This document shows, piece after piece, positions 17,993 through 26,865 of a stretch of DNA of 64,000 nucleotides (position 1 is the stretch's first letter; every line of letters starts with the position of its first letter). This DNA is from JAGVPT01 sp963772165. Its GTDB lineage: Bacteria; Bacteroidota; Ignavibacteria; UBA10030; UBA8401. The stretch spans positions 1-64,000 of the forward strand of contig CAVYWA010000011.1 in assembly GCA_963772165.1 (NCBI GenBank). Direction: 5' to 3'. The notes under the pieces are model-generated. The model was not told the origin of the DNA and searched no databases. It worked only from the letters and a program-made list of their open reading frames with translations. The translations under genes were made by a program, and so were the position numbers.

Positions 17993-18080
17993 CGAGTGAA
18001 GGCAAAAAGAAAATACATCCTTCGCAGATCGTGATTTCCTGAATTGCAGCCAACCATCGTTAACGGTATCATCAAAATTC

Positions 18081-19148
18081 ATGACTCTGAAGACCGACTG
18101 CCGTTACTTCCGCGGCGACGTGCCGTGCAAGCCCCATAAACAGCACGGCGTTCACTGCGAAAGCTGTACATACTACGATAGCATCGACAAGAATATTCTC
18201 ATCATCAAGCTCGGAGCCATCGGCGACGTTATTCGTACGACTCCGCTTCTTCACCGCCTGAAAAAAGAATTTCCGCACGCAAAAATATGGTGGCTCACGC
18301 TGACGCCGGAAATATTGCCGGATTCCGTCGATGTCCGGATGAAATTCACGCTGGAAAATGTCGTGGCACTGCGTTCTGTGAAATTCGACATCCTCTACAA
18401 CCTGGATAAAGACCGCGAAGCATGCGCGCTTGCCCTTCAGATTGCCGCGGATCGTAAAAAAGGCTTTGTTCTGAAAAACGGGATATGCGCTCCGGCAGAC
18501 AAAGATGCCGAAGCAAAATTTCTTACGGGTGTTTTCGACGACACGAACAGGGCAAACACGAAGAGCTATCCGCAGGAAATTTTCGAGATGTGCGGCTTTA
18601 AATTCAACGGGGAGAAATACATTCTTCCTTTCGAGCCGTGGAAAGATCACCGATGGGAAGTGAGCGGGAAGAAAAAGGTCGTCGGCCTCAATACCGGCTG
18701 CGGCGGCCGCTGGACATCGCGCCTCTGGCCCGAGAAATATTGGATTGCAGCAGCCATCGCGCTCAGGAAAGCCGGCTATGAAGTGTTTCTTCTTGGAGGG
18801 GAACAAGAGCATAAGAAAAACATGAAAATCGCGAAAGCAGCAAAGGCAAAGTATTTCGGCCATTACCCGCTGAAGCAATTCATCAACCTTATCGACCAGT
18901 GCGACCTCGTCGTGACGGCGGTGACGATGGCGATGCATATCACCATCGGGCGCGAAAAGAAGATCGTGTTGTTCAACAATATCTTCAATAAAAATGAATT
19001 TGAGTTGTACGGACTTGGCGAAATTCTTGAGCCTGAGTTCGAATGCACATGTTATTATTCCCCGACATGCCCTAACAATTGCATGCAGTACCTCTACCCT
19101 GAACGGGTGGTAACAGCGGTCAAGCAGCTTCTGGGGGCATCCGGTTGA
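18081..19148 (+). CDS. family 9 glycosyltransferase (heptosyltransferase-like) with Cys-rich N terminus
   Basis: 355 aa GT-B enzyme of the ADP-heptose:LPS heptosyltransferase family. LIIKLGAIGDVIRTTPLLHRLK near residues 40-60 is the family hallmark, and the sugar-nucleotide site has NTGCGGRWTSRLWP near 204. Before the GT domain lies a 30-residue segment with Cys8, Cys17, Cys27 and Cys30 plus His residues (CRYFRGDVPC and HCESCTYY), a possible zinc-ribbon or metal site. A second Cys cluster sits at the C terminus (CTCYYSPTCPNNC). It acts at the inner leaflet in LPS core or O-chain assembly. The glycosyltransferase that follows starts 10 nt after its stop. Confidence 0.9.
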   Translation: MTLKTDCRYFRGDVPCKPHKQHGVHCESCTYYDSIDKNILIIKLGAIGDVIRTTPLLHRLKKEFPHAKIWWLTLTPEILPDSVDVRMKFTLENVVALRSVKFDILYNLDKDREACALALQIAADRKKGFVLKNGICAPADKDAEAKFLTGVFDDTNRANTKSYPQEIFEMCGFKFNGEKYILPFEPWKDHRWEVSGKKKVVGLNTGCGGRWTSRLWPEKYWIAAAIALRKAGYEVFLLGGEQEHKKNMKIAKAAKAKYFGHYPLKQFINLIDQCDLVVTAVTMAMHITIGREKKIVLFNNIFNKNEFELYGLGEILEPEFECTCYYSPTCPNNCMQYLYPERVVTAVKQLLGASG

Positions 19149-19158
19149 TGCGCGGGCT

Positions 19159-20313
19159 ATGAACATCCTCATTCTCGGCACGGCGTATCCTCTGCGAGGC
19201 GGCATCGCGCACTACAACGCCCTTCTGTATACCCATCTAAAAAAAAAGCATCACGTAGAAATCATCTCCTTCAAGAGACAATATCCGAAAATGTTTTTTC
19301 CGGGGAAGACGCAGGAGGAGAAAGGGGAGCCGGGATTGCCGGTAACAAGCGAGCAACTCATTGACTCGGTGAACCCGTTCAATTGGATTCGGGTCGGGCT
19401 TGCACTTCGCACAAGAAATGCGGACACCGTGATTTTTAAGTACTGGCTTCCGTTTTTTGGTCCATGTTACGGGACGATTTGTGCACTGCTGAAATACCGG
19501 AGGAAAACAAAAGTTGTTGCCATCTGCGATAATGTGATCCCGCACGAGCACCGTCCGGGCGATGGGCTGTTTACGTGGTATGCGTTCAAATTTGTGGATG
19601 CGTATATCGTTCAGTCGGACACGGTCGAAAAAGATCTGCTGGCGACGGTAGAGAACCCCCGCTACAAGAAAGTCCCGCATCCGGTTTACGAAATTTTCGG
19701 CCCGCGCATTGAAAAAAAAGAAGCACGCGCAGAGCTGAACATCCGTGATGAAAGGGTGGTTCTTTTTTTCGGCTATGTCCGCCCGTATAAAGGCCTGCAT
19801 GTGATCATCGATGCGATGAAAGAGCTTAAGAAAACTCTCCGCGTTAAATTGCTGGTCGTCGGCGAATTTTATGACGATGAAGAAAAGTACCGATGGCACA
19901 TCTCCGATGCACAGGTCCGCGATGTCGTCGATGTGGTATCGGACTATGTGCCGAACGAGCGTGTGGGAAAATATTTTTCGGCTGCGGATGCAGTTGTTTT
20001 ACCGTACCTTTCCGCGACACAAAGCGGCATTGCTCAAATAGCCTATAACTTCGATAAACCGGTCATCGCAACAAATGTCGGCGGGCTCGCCGAAGTCGTT
20101 GTTGACGGAGTTTCGGGGCTGATTGTCCCGCCGAACAATCCGGCAAAGCTGGCAGACGCACTGCTGCGGTTCTATTCCGAAAATCTTGAGGAGGCGCTCT
20201 CTGCGGGCGCAGCACGGGAAAAGAAGAAATATTCGTGGGAGAACATGGTGCAAGCGATCGAACAATTAACAATCAACAATCATCAATCAACAACGGACAG
20301 GCCGGTACAATAG
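19159..20313 (+). CDS. family 4 glycosyltransferase
   Basis: 384 aa GT-B retaining glycosyltransferase. The N-terminal half has the LGTAYPLRGGIAHYN donor/acceptor loop. The C-terminal half has FFGYVRPYKGLHVIIDAM, YLSATQSGIAQIAYN and KPVIATNVGGLAEVV, with the conserved E near 270-310 for the nucleotide-sugar phosphate. It adds one sugar during O-antigen or other surface polysaccharide assembly. The last 15 or so codons run into an AT-rich inverted repeat (20262-20345), so the annotated C terminus (INNHQSTTDRPVQ) is repeat-encoded and probably not ancestral. Confidence 0.92.
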   Translation: MNILILGTAYPLRGGIAHYNALLYTHLKKKHHVEIISFKRQYPKMFFPGKTQEEKGEPGLPVTSEQLIDSVNPFNWIRVGLALRTRNADTVIFKYWLPFFGPCYGTICALLKYRRKTKVVAICDNVIPHEHRPGDGLFTWYAFKFVDAYIVQSDTVEKDLLATVENPRYKKVPHPVYEIFGPRIEKKEARAELNIRDERVVLFFGYVRPYKGLHVIIDAMKELKKTLRVKLLVVGEFYDDEEKYRWHISDAQVRDVVDVVSDYVPNERVGKYFSAADAVVLPYLSATQSGIAQIAYNFDKPVIATNVGGLAEVVVDGVSGLIVPPNNPAKLADALLRFYSENLEEALSAGAAREKKKYSWENMVQAIEQLTINNHQSTTDRPVQ

Positions 20314-20345
20314 CCGTTCGTTGTTGATTGTTCATTGATCATTGA
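20262..20345. repeat. AT-rich inverted repeat overlapping gene end and next gene start
   Basis: Runs of CAATCAACAATCATCAATCA are mirrored by TTGTTGATTGTTCATTGAT. The core ATCAACAACG/CGTTGTTGAT is a perfect 10-bp stem. It covers the end of the GT4 gene and reaches the start of the methyltransferase gene. Confidence 0.55.
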
Positions 20346-20347
20346 AC

Positions 20348-21157
20348 ATGCAATACGACCCCATTAAAAATGTTATCGGCAATGTCGCGCGGACGAACCC
20401 GCTGGTGCGGAGGTTCTTCTATACGATTCTCGGTGTCATGTTTTTGCGTGAATGGTATGTCAAACGTGCGCTCAGGGAATTGCTCGGAAGGAAGAAAGAC
20501 CCGTTCACCATGTTCGATGCCGGGAGCGGCTTTGGACAGTATTCGTATTACTGCGCAAAGCATTTTCCTTCCGCCGCAATCCATGCGGTCGATGTGAAGG
20601 ATGAGCAGATTGCGGATTGCCGTTATTTCTTCGCGAAAGAAAAGCTCGGCAATGTTTCATTCGAAGTCGAAGACCTGACCATCCCTAAACACAGCGAGCA
20701 GTTTGATTTCATTTTGTCCGTCGACGTCATGGAACATATTCAGGATGATATGCAGGTGTTCAGGAATTTTTACAAGGCGTTGAAGCCCGGCGGGAAGGTG
20801 TTGATTAATACCCCGTCGAACCTCGGCGGTTCGGACGCTCACGACGAAGGCGACCCGAGTTTTATTGAAGAGCACGCCCGCAACGGCTACTCCGTCGATG
20901 ACATTACGCGGAAGCTGAAGAGCGCCGGTTTTCAGATGGGAAAAGTGACGTATACCTATGGCCCGGTCGGCAGTGCGGCATGGCGGCTCGGCATCAAGTA
21001 TCCCATGCTGATGTTGAATAAAAGTAGGCTGTATTTCATCCTTCTTCCTTTCTATTACATTCTCACGTTGTGGCTTACCCTCCTTTTGATGTACGCAGAC
21101 TATAAATTCACCAACACACGGGGAACGGGACTGCTGGTTGTGGCGGTGAAGCAGTAA
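20348..21157 (+). CDS. class I SAM-dependent methyltransferase
   Basis: 269 aa (ATG at 20348; a TTG two codons earlier is possible). SAM motif I is MFDAGSGFGQYSYY near residues 54-66, the acidic motif AVDVKDEQ near 80 and LSVDVMEHIQDD near 120, as in small-molecule and sugar methyltransferases (Methyltransf_11/23). A hydrophobic segment near 225-250 (FILLPFYYILTLWLTLLLMY) suggests membrane association. As the last gene of the glycan operon it probably methylates a sugar or lipid precursor. A piece of repeat begins 8 nt after its stop. Confidence 0.88.
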   Translation: MQYDPIKNVIGNVARTNPLVRRFFYTILGVMFLREWYVKRALRELLGRKKDPFTMFDAGSGFGQYSYYCAKHFPSAAIHAVDVKDEQIADCRYFFAKEKLGNVSFEVEDLTIPKHSEQFDFILSVDVMEHIQDDMQVFRNFYKALKPGGKVLINTPSNLGGSDAHDEGDPSFIEEHARNGYSVDDITRKLKSAGFQMGKVTYTYGPVGSAAWRLGIKYPMLMLNKSRLYFILLPFYYILTLWLTLLLMYADYKFTNTRGTGLLVVAVKQ

Positions 21158-21164
21158 AAGTATG

Positions 21165-21197
21165 TAATTTTTAGGTTTTGTATATTTGAAATGGAGC
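21165..21197. repeat. solo end of MITE-like element at island border
   Basis: TAATTTTTAGGTTT, then TATA and GAGCA, match the right end of the element at 44506-44655 (TAATTTTTAGGTTTCCTATA followed by GAGCAC). Only this end is present. It marks the junction between the glycan operon and the RadC/restriction-modification island. Confidence 0.5.
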
Positions 21198-21242
21198 AAA
21201 AATTTTAAGGGGAAAGTTTAACTTGATAGTAAGGGGGAAAAA

Positions 21243-21593
21243 ATGGGGAGATCCAGAGTATTACATCAAACATTGAAAGAAAACATATCTGAGTACAGAC
21301 GCTGGAGGCATCCTGGAGAAAAGCTTCGTGACATTGGACCAAAGGAGTTAACCACCGGTGAGTTACTCGCTATTCTTATATCTACCGGAACCAAAGGAAA
21401 GTCCGCGGAAGATATTGCGAAAGAGTTACTTTCCAAGTTCGGCACACTTCAAGCGCTTTCTCATCTTCCGCTTTCTGCTTTGCTAAGTATTAAAGGGCTT
21501 GGCGACGTAAAAATCATACGCATTGCAGCCGCACTTGAAATTGCGCGAAGAGTATCGGAAGAGATACTAACAAAATATGGCAAAAAAATCTAA
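21243..21593 (+). CDS. RadC N-terminal (UPF0758 HhH) domain protein lacking the JAB domain
   Basis: 116 aa corresponding to the N-terminal half of RadC/UPF0758 proteins: the RWRHPGEKLRDIGPKELTTGELL block and a helix-hairpin-helix DNA-binding motif (LLSIKGLGDVKIIRIAAALEIARR, about 83-106). The C-terminal MPN/JAB metalloprotease-like domain (HxH...SxxD) of full RadC is absent. The frame does not continue into it; the gene ends inside the start of the restriction-modification gene (17-nt overlap). Ribosome binding site AAGGGGGAAAAA. Translational coupling to a type IIG enzyme suggests a DNA-binding accessory role, by inference. A recent truncation is less likely because the ends are tidy. Confidence 0.8.
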   Translation: MGRSRVLHQTLKENISEYRRWRHPGEKLRDIGPKELTTGELLAILISTGTKGKSAEDIAKELLSKFGTLQALSHLPLSALLSIKGLGDVKIIRIAAALEIARRVSEEILTKYGKKI

Positions 21594-24500
21594 GTTGAAG
21601 GAGAAGTCTACTCGTTTTAGTTCTTCCTTCGAAATCGACCTAAACGAAAGCTTCCAAAGCTACAACACCCTCATTGTTCAGCAGAACAATGAAGCAGCGA
21701 AAGCCCTCGCCTTTTCTCATCTTCTCAAAGATTGGTTTTCCAAGGCCAATCCTACATTCCTTGAAGACTACTTGAAGGGTGTTGAAAAAAGCGTCAAAGG
21801 AAAACAGAATTCATTGGTTCTTCGCGGCGAGATCGACGCTCTTTTCGGAAACGCCATCATTGAATTCGAGAGTGATCTCAAAGTGAAGGCGAAACTTCTT
21901 GAAGCGAAAGAACAACTCCGACGGTACGCTTACCTGCTTATCACAGAATACGAAGAGATTGACCGAAACTATCTTTGTATCGCCACGGATGGGATATTGT
22001 TCTATGTCTTTGCACCGTTTTGGAGAAATGCTGACAAAGCTCCTTCTTCTTGGGAAGAAATAGAACTCCGTCAGATAGAAAAGACTGACCTCAGCACCCT
22101 CAACGGTGGGAACGCTTTTTTGTGGCTTGACCGATATTTTTTCCGCCAGACACCGCTGCATCCGACGACAGAAAATTTTATTCATGATTTCGGGATGAAC
22201 AGCCCCGCCTATGTATTTGCCACAAAACTCCTGCAAACGGAATGGCAGCGAGTTCATAAAGATACTGAGTTCAAAGTCATCTTTGAAAACTGGGCAAAGT
22301 ATCTGTCGATTGCATACGGGACAACGGTCGCAGACCGCGAGCTTTTTCTTCGCCACACATATCTTGCTTCGTTCGCGAAGCTTCTTGCATACATGAGATT
22401 GGCAAACAAAGCCGTCGTCCCGAGTTCTTCCGAAATCGCCGATATTTTCACCGGAAAATTTTTTAAGCAGCTTGGAATCGACAATTTTCTTGAAGAAGAT
22501 TTCTTTGCCTGGATAGCCCGCGACAAAGTCCACAACACGCTTGTCGCACTGACTCAACGGGTTTCCACACTGTTAGAAAAATATCATCTTGATGAAATAT
22601 CCGAAGACGTCTTAAAGTCTCTGTATCAAGAGTTGGTCGACCCTGAAACCCGGCATGACTTGGGAGAATTCTATACCCCCGACTGGCTTGCCGACCGCGT
22701 TGTTCACCATGCACTGAAAGAAAATCCCGAAGCGAGCGTTCTCGATCCTTCGTGCGGCTCCGGAAGTTTTCTCTACTTTACAATACGCTATAAACGAGAA
22801 CGATTGAGGGACTCGAAAGAGACCCTTAATCATATTCGCGACACTGTCGTCGGAATTGATATTCATCCTCTTGCGGTCATCATCGCCAAGACGAACTACT
22901 TGCTCGCACTTGGTGAGCTTGTCCGCAAAAGAGTGAAGGATTTTCATATTCCTGTATATATGGCGAACTCGTTGATGATTCCGGAACGGTCAAGCCAGAT
23001 GACGACGGAGGAAAAAGTACCGAGTTTGTCGATAAACCTTGATAACGCCTTTGTTCCTTTCCCCGAAGTGTTTATCGAACATCCTGCGTTGTTCGATGAA
23101 GCGGTCGAAACATGCCACACTTTCGCCAAAGAACAAAGTGAACGCGACTTTTCTATGGAGAACTTTCAGCGGTTTGCCAAACGCCGTATCACTGAAAGAG
23201 CTGTCGAAGACGTTAACTTCGAAGTCCTTTTTGCAGTGGCAAAACGAATGAGGGAGCTCATTAAGAGTGAACGCAACTCCATTTGGACATTCATTTTGAA
23301 AAACGTATACAAGCCCATCTTTCTCCGTAAACAATTTGATTGGATTCTCGGCAATCCGCCGTGGCTGTCGTTCCGCTACGTGGAGAAGGGAGAATATCAA
23401 GAATTTCTACATCGTGCAATTTTGAAAACGTATGGATTGCTCGGTGCCGGTAAAGGGCACTTGATAACCCACTTGGAGTTGGGCACCCTTTTCTTTGTTG
23501 CGTCGTTGACCGAATATGGTAAGAAGGGCGCGCGGATAGGATTTGTTTTGCCGCGAAGCATTTTTACCACAGACCAGCACGAGAATTTTCGCAAAGGAAG
23601 TTTTGGAAAAGCGATACATGGAACCGGGCTGACGGAAGTGTGGGATGCGGAAAGCGTTTCGCCTCTTTTCAATGTTCCGGCGTGCGTTATTTTTGGAAAG
23701 AATCGTCATTTTACAGAAAAGCCGATCTCAGCAGAAGTGTTAAGTGGAACGTTGGATCGTCGAAATGCCTCGTTAGAGGAAGCAAAGAAATGGCTTACTA
23801 CGAGGGAAACAAAGCTACATGTGATCAAACAAGGAGAGCGTTCATTCTGGTCGGAGAATGCCAAAGCCGAGATTACGAGCAGGAGTCCCTATGCTAGCAA
23901 ATTTATAGAATGGCGCGACAATTGTACCCGCGAGCTTTTTGGTTTGTTGAAGTCCAGAAAGGATCCAAGTCTCGGGAATCAATCCATCAAAGAGCCGTTT
24001 AGTTACATCTGATCACCGTGCCCTTGATGAAGCCAAAGAGAATTACAAAGGAGTTCATATTGAAGGAATTGTTGAGAGCGAATTTCTTCATGCCACCCTA
24101 CTATCAACCGATATTCTTCCTTTCGGATTTCACGCAGTATAGAATGGTGGCTGTGCCTTTAAAGGTTTCAGGTTCTGCTTACGCATTTTTTGACCAGAGT
24201 CAATTGCAGAAAGATGGTTACGTCCATATGGCAGAATGGGTGGAGAAATGTCAAAAAATCTGGGAAGAACGCCGAAGAGAGAAAGCGAATCGTTTAACAG
24301 TTTTAGAATGGCTTGACTACAGGAGAAAGATAAGCTTGCAAGAGAGGTTTAGGTATCGCGTTCTTTACCCAGTATCTGCTACATACCTTTGTTCAAATGT
24401 TGTAGAAATTGAAAAGATTGAAGTGAAAATTGGTGATCAGAAGTTACGCTTGAGCAGCTTCATAGCCGATTACAAATGTTTCTATTTCGATACAGAAACC

Positions 24501-24839
24501 AAAAATGAAGCATATTACATTAGTTCTGTTTTGAATTCAAAGATAATAGACACTCTCATAAAACCAATGCAGAGCCGAGGATTGTGGGGTCCGCGAGACA
24601 TTTGCAAGAAAGTCTGGGAGCTTCCTATTCCTGCATACAATGAAAACAAATCTGCTCATAATAAACTTGCGGAGCTCGGCGTGGAATGCACAGAGAAAGT
24701 TACAAGGATTTTGGCTACCCTCGATACCAAAGAGATTACACCGGGCAAAATCGGGCGGCTTCGTAGCGATGTGCGAGAGAAATTATCGGATGAATTGAAA
24801 GAGATCGATGTTATCGTGAGAAAGATAATGGTGAAGTGA
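21577..24839 (+). pseudogene. type IIG restriction-modification enzyme, 3' part with several frameshifts
   Basis: Single-chain restriction endonuclease/adenine methyltransferase of about 1,080 aa if the frame is restored. The first 770 codons are open. A PD-(D/E)xK-like nuclease lies near 84-102 (GEIDALFG, then IIEFESDLK). N6-adenine methyltransferase motif I, DPSCGSGSFLYF, is near 390 and motif IV, NPPW, near 593. From about 23,900 the frame shifts repeatedly. Recognisable family pieces sit in different frames: YPRAFWFVEVQ (23922-), KDPSLG, INPSKSRLVTSDHRAL and GIVESEFLHATLLSTDILPF, until the target-recognition domain resumes in one frame (QYRMVAVPLKV, about 24130-24839). The first frame stops at 24012. 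Either the specificity half is decayed or the consensus is poor here. The methylase domain itself is intact. Confidence 0.82.
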
Positions 24840-24884
24840 GCAGGGTGTTCTCGATTATGTTGTTGGAAATCATACGGATTGTGG

Positions 24885-24983
24885 TAGTGGGATATTTTGA
24901 ATACTCAGGCTAAAAAAGATTTGTCATGCCAGCGAAAGCTGGCATCCAGGTTTAATTGAATGGATTCCGGCTTTCGCCGGAAT
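24885..24983. repeat. MITE-like element F, right end merged with the insertion sequence
   Basis: Left end TAGTGGGATATTTTGAATAC. The inner palindromes are GTCATGCCAGCGAAAGCTGG and ATTCCGGCTTTCGCCGGAAT. It is a second copy of the element at 44506-44655, in opposite orientation. Its right arm runs straight into the left inverted repeat of the insertion sequence starting at 24984. Confidence 0.65.
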
Positions 24984-26044
24984 GGGCATAAAGGTCAAAA
25001 AGTGTTGCTAATTTTGCTGTAAGTTGTTCTTTGGAATAACGTTATTGGTAGAAAACTCCGACGAGGTGAAGAATCGTGAGTAAAAAAACACTGTGTGCGA
25101 TGTCGTTCATTCCGTGTCAAGCGCTATGGACGAACCAGTGAAGATCAACAACGCTGGTATTGCCTTGAGTGTCATCGAACATTCATCTGGAGATTACCGT
25201 CAATGCATCATGTCCATTGGTTTAAGCAATGGATAAGCGAGGGATATAGTGTTCGCCAACTCTCAAGCATTAGTAAGCTCAGCCAAGCAACACTCAAGCG
25301 TTCTATTCGCTATTGGTTGGAACATCCGCCGCGAAGCACATCTTCATTGTCAACTGTTCGACATCTCATTTGCGATGGAACATTCTTAGAGCACCGCACT
25401 GGTATTTATGCTGTGATGAATGCGGAGAGCAAACAACTGATCTACGCAGCGTATGCTATCCCTGAAGGTGCTCGTGCTTTGTCAATCGTGTATCGATCGC
25501 TTGCTGATGCAGGTCTGTCTCCCACAAGTGTCACTGTTGATGGAAATCCTCAGCAAATCAAGTATTTACGCGTGGTATGGCCATCGATCCTTCTTCAGCG
25601 ATGTATCGTCCACGTTCAACGTCAGGGATTGAGTTGGTGTCGTCGCAAACCAAAACGCACTGATGCAAAACATTTACGCGAGATATTCCTTCGCATTGGT
25701 ACGGTGAAAACAATCGCTGAAGCTCACCACCTTATCGCGGATGTCGTTGCATGGGAACACCGATTTGGCGCTACCATAGATCAATCCTCGGATCGCGGTT
25801 GGGTCTTTAGTGATTTACTTCGCGCTCGTAGCATGTTACTGAAAGCAGTACCGGACCTGTTTCACTATGTGAGCAACCCCCACATACCAAGCTCTACCAA
25901 TACGTTAGAAAGTTACTTTAGTCGTCTCAAAGAACATTATCGACATCACAGGGGGCTTGCGATCCACCATCGTGATGCCTACTTCAAATGGTATTTTTAT
26001 CTCGTACCAGGAAAAATTAGCAACATTAAATGACCTTTATGCCC
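24984..26044 (+). mobile_element. insertion sequence, IS256/IS1249-like, 1,061 bp
   Basis: Bounded by roughly 33-bp terminal inverted repeats. The left end begins GGGCATAAAGGTCA and the right end, on the opposite strand, begins with the same 14 bases. After a 5-base variable patch both continue TGTTGCTAATTTT. One transposase gene fills the inside. I find no target-site duplication (left flank GCCGGAAT, right flank TCGATGAC). It sits between the restriction-modification gene and the toxin-antitoxin pair. Confidence 0.8.
25095..26033 (+). CDS. DDE transposase of the IS256/MULE type
   Basis: 312 aa from GTG 25095, but the complete N-terminal zinc ribbon needs the codons just before: HCVRC pairs with YCLEC (C-x2-C and C-x2-C). 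These codons are in frame but have no start. GTG at 25076 (reading MSKK...) would supply one only if the seven A's at 25082-25088 were six. The catalytic part has a first Asp in LICDGTFLEH, a second in SVTVDGNPQQ followed by the RCIVHVQR Cys/His signature, and the Glu in SSTNTLESYFSRLK, ending in the HRGL block typical of IS1249-like transposases. It is probably only weakly expressed, or inactive, unless the A-run slips. Confidence 0.82.
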   Translation: MRCRSFRVKRYGRTSEDQQRWYCLECHRTFIWRLPSMHHVHWFKQWISEGYSVRQLSSISKLSQATLKRSIRYWLEHPPRSTSSLSTVRHLICDGTFLEHRTGIYAVMNAESKQLIYAAYAIPEGARALSIVYRSLADAGLSPTSVTVDGNPQQIKYLRVVWPSILLQRCIVHVQRQGLSWCRRKPKRTDAKHLREIFLRIGTVKTIAEAHHLIADVVAWEHRFGATIDQSSDRGWVFSDLLRARSMLLKAVPDLFHYVSNPHIPSSTNTLESYFSRLKEHYRHHRGLAIHHRDAYFKWYFYLVPGKISNIK

Positions 26045-26047
26045 TCG

Positions 26048-26257
26048 ATGACATTTATTTTGAAAGTGTACCACGACTCGGATTGTAGCACACTTGACTT
26101 TGAGAAGTTGGTTCCCGATCTTATAAAAGAGGTAAATGATGATACCGACGGGTATCGCGAAAACGTTTATCGCTTCCCCCCGAGTGAACGATTTTTTCCT
26201 GCGGCAATCTTCTGTGTACAAATTAACACAAAAACTCTTAATCAATGGAAGCCGTAA
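26048..26257 (+). CDS. hypothetical small protein next to insertion sequence
   Basis: 69 codons starting just outside the insertion sequence and overlapping the Panacea gene start by 13 nt. The sequence is charged and plausible for a protein (TLDFEKLVPDLIKEVNDDTD) but matches no family I know, and there is no ribosome binding site. It could be the tail of a gene cut by the insertion sequence or a small leader gene of the toxin-antitoxin operon. Low confidence. Confidence 0.3.
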   Translation: MTFILKVYHDSDCSTLDFEKLVPDLIKEVNDDTDGYRENVYRFPPSERFFPAAIFCVQINTKTLNQWKP

Positions 26258-26865
26258 AGATAAAATTTCCATACGACCCTAAGAAGGGTCTTGCAATGTT
26301 GGAGTACTTGCTTCAGCTGGTTGGCGGCAGCTATAACCAGATGGCATTATTAAAGCTCGCATTCTTTGCAGACCGCTATCATGTGCGCCACTATGCGCGC
26401 CCGGTTTCTTCAGACGAATACTACGCGCTTAAGCTCGGGCCTATACCTTCGAATCTCAGAGATATCATTTCCACCGAACGATATTATCCTGAGAATGTCT
26501 CTTTTATCAATGATCACGAAGTAGAATTGAAGTCTAAGAGCATAGACGTCGATCAGTTTTCTAAATCTGATATTGAGGCAATGAATTTTGCCGTTGAAAA
26601 ATTTGCTGCAATTGGTCGAAGAAATGAATTTTACATTGCAAACCTGACACATGCATACCCTGAATGGGATAAATACAGAAAACGGTTTGAAGATTCACCT
26701 CTGGGGAGAGAAGACATGGACTATAAAGATTTTCTTCTGAATGCCAATCCACATCATGCCGAATTCACAAAGCTGAAGTTTGACGATCCTTTTCCCCTGC
26801 TTACCCCCCAAGAGCAAGAAGACGTCTTGATCGAGATGATCGACAGGACTCTTGCCTTTGCATGA
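26245..26865 (+). CDS. Panacea (SocA-like, DUF4065) antitoxin
   Basis: 206 aa Panacea-domain protein: MLEYLLQLVGGSYNQMALLKLAFFADRYHVR followed by the YYALKLGPIPSNLRDII block that defines the family. Panacea antitoxins neutralise diverse toxins encoded next to them, often with the chaperone ClpX or by direct hyperpromiscuous binding (family knowledge). The extension after about residue 120 is acidic. The stop overlaps the next start (ATGA at 26862-26865), the usual mark of a toxin-antitoxin pair. Confidence 0.87.
   Translation: MEAVKIKFPYDPKKGLAMLEYLLQLVGGSYNQMALLKLAFFADRYHVRHYARPVSSDEYYALKLGPIPSNLRDIISTERYYPENVSFINDHEVELKSKSIDVDQFSKSDIEAMNFAVEKFAAIGRRNEFYIANLTHAYPEWDKYRKRFEDSPLGREDMDYKDFLLNANPHHAEFTKLKFDDPFPLLTPQEQEDVLIEMIDRTLAFA

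Noticed and set aside
25076..26033. Programmed -1 frameshift in the transposase at A7
   Set aside because: The frame change needed is +1 (skip one A) at the very start of the gene, not the -1 shift of known IS families; slippage or sequence error fits better.
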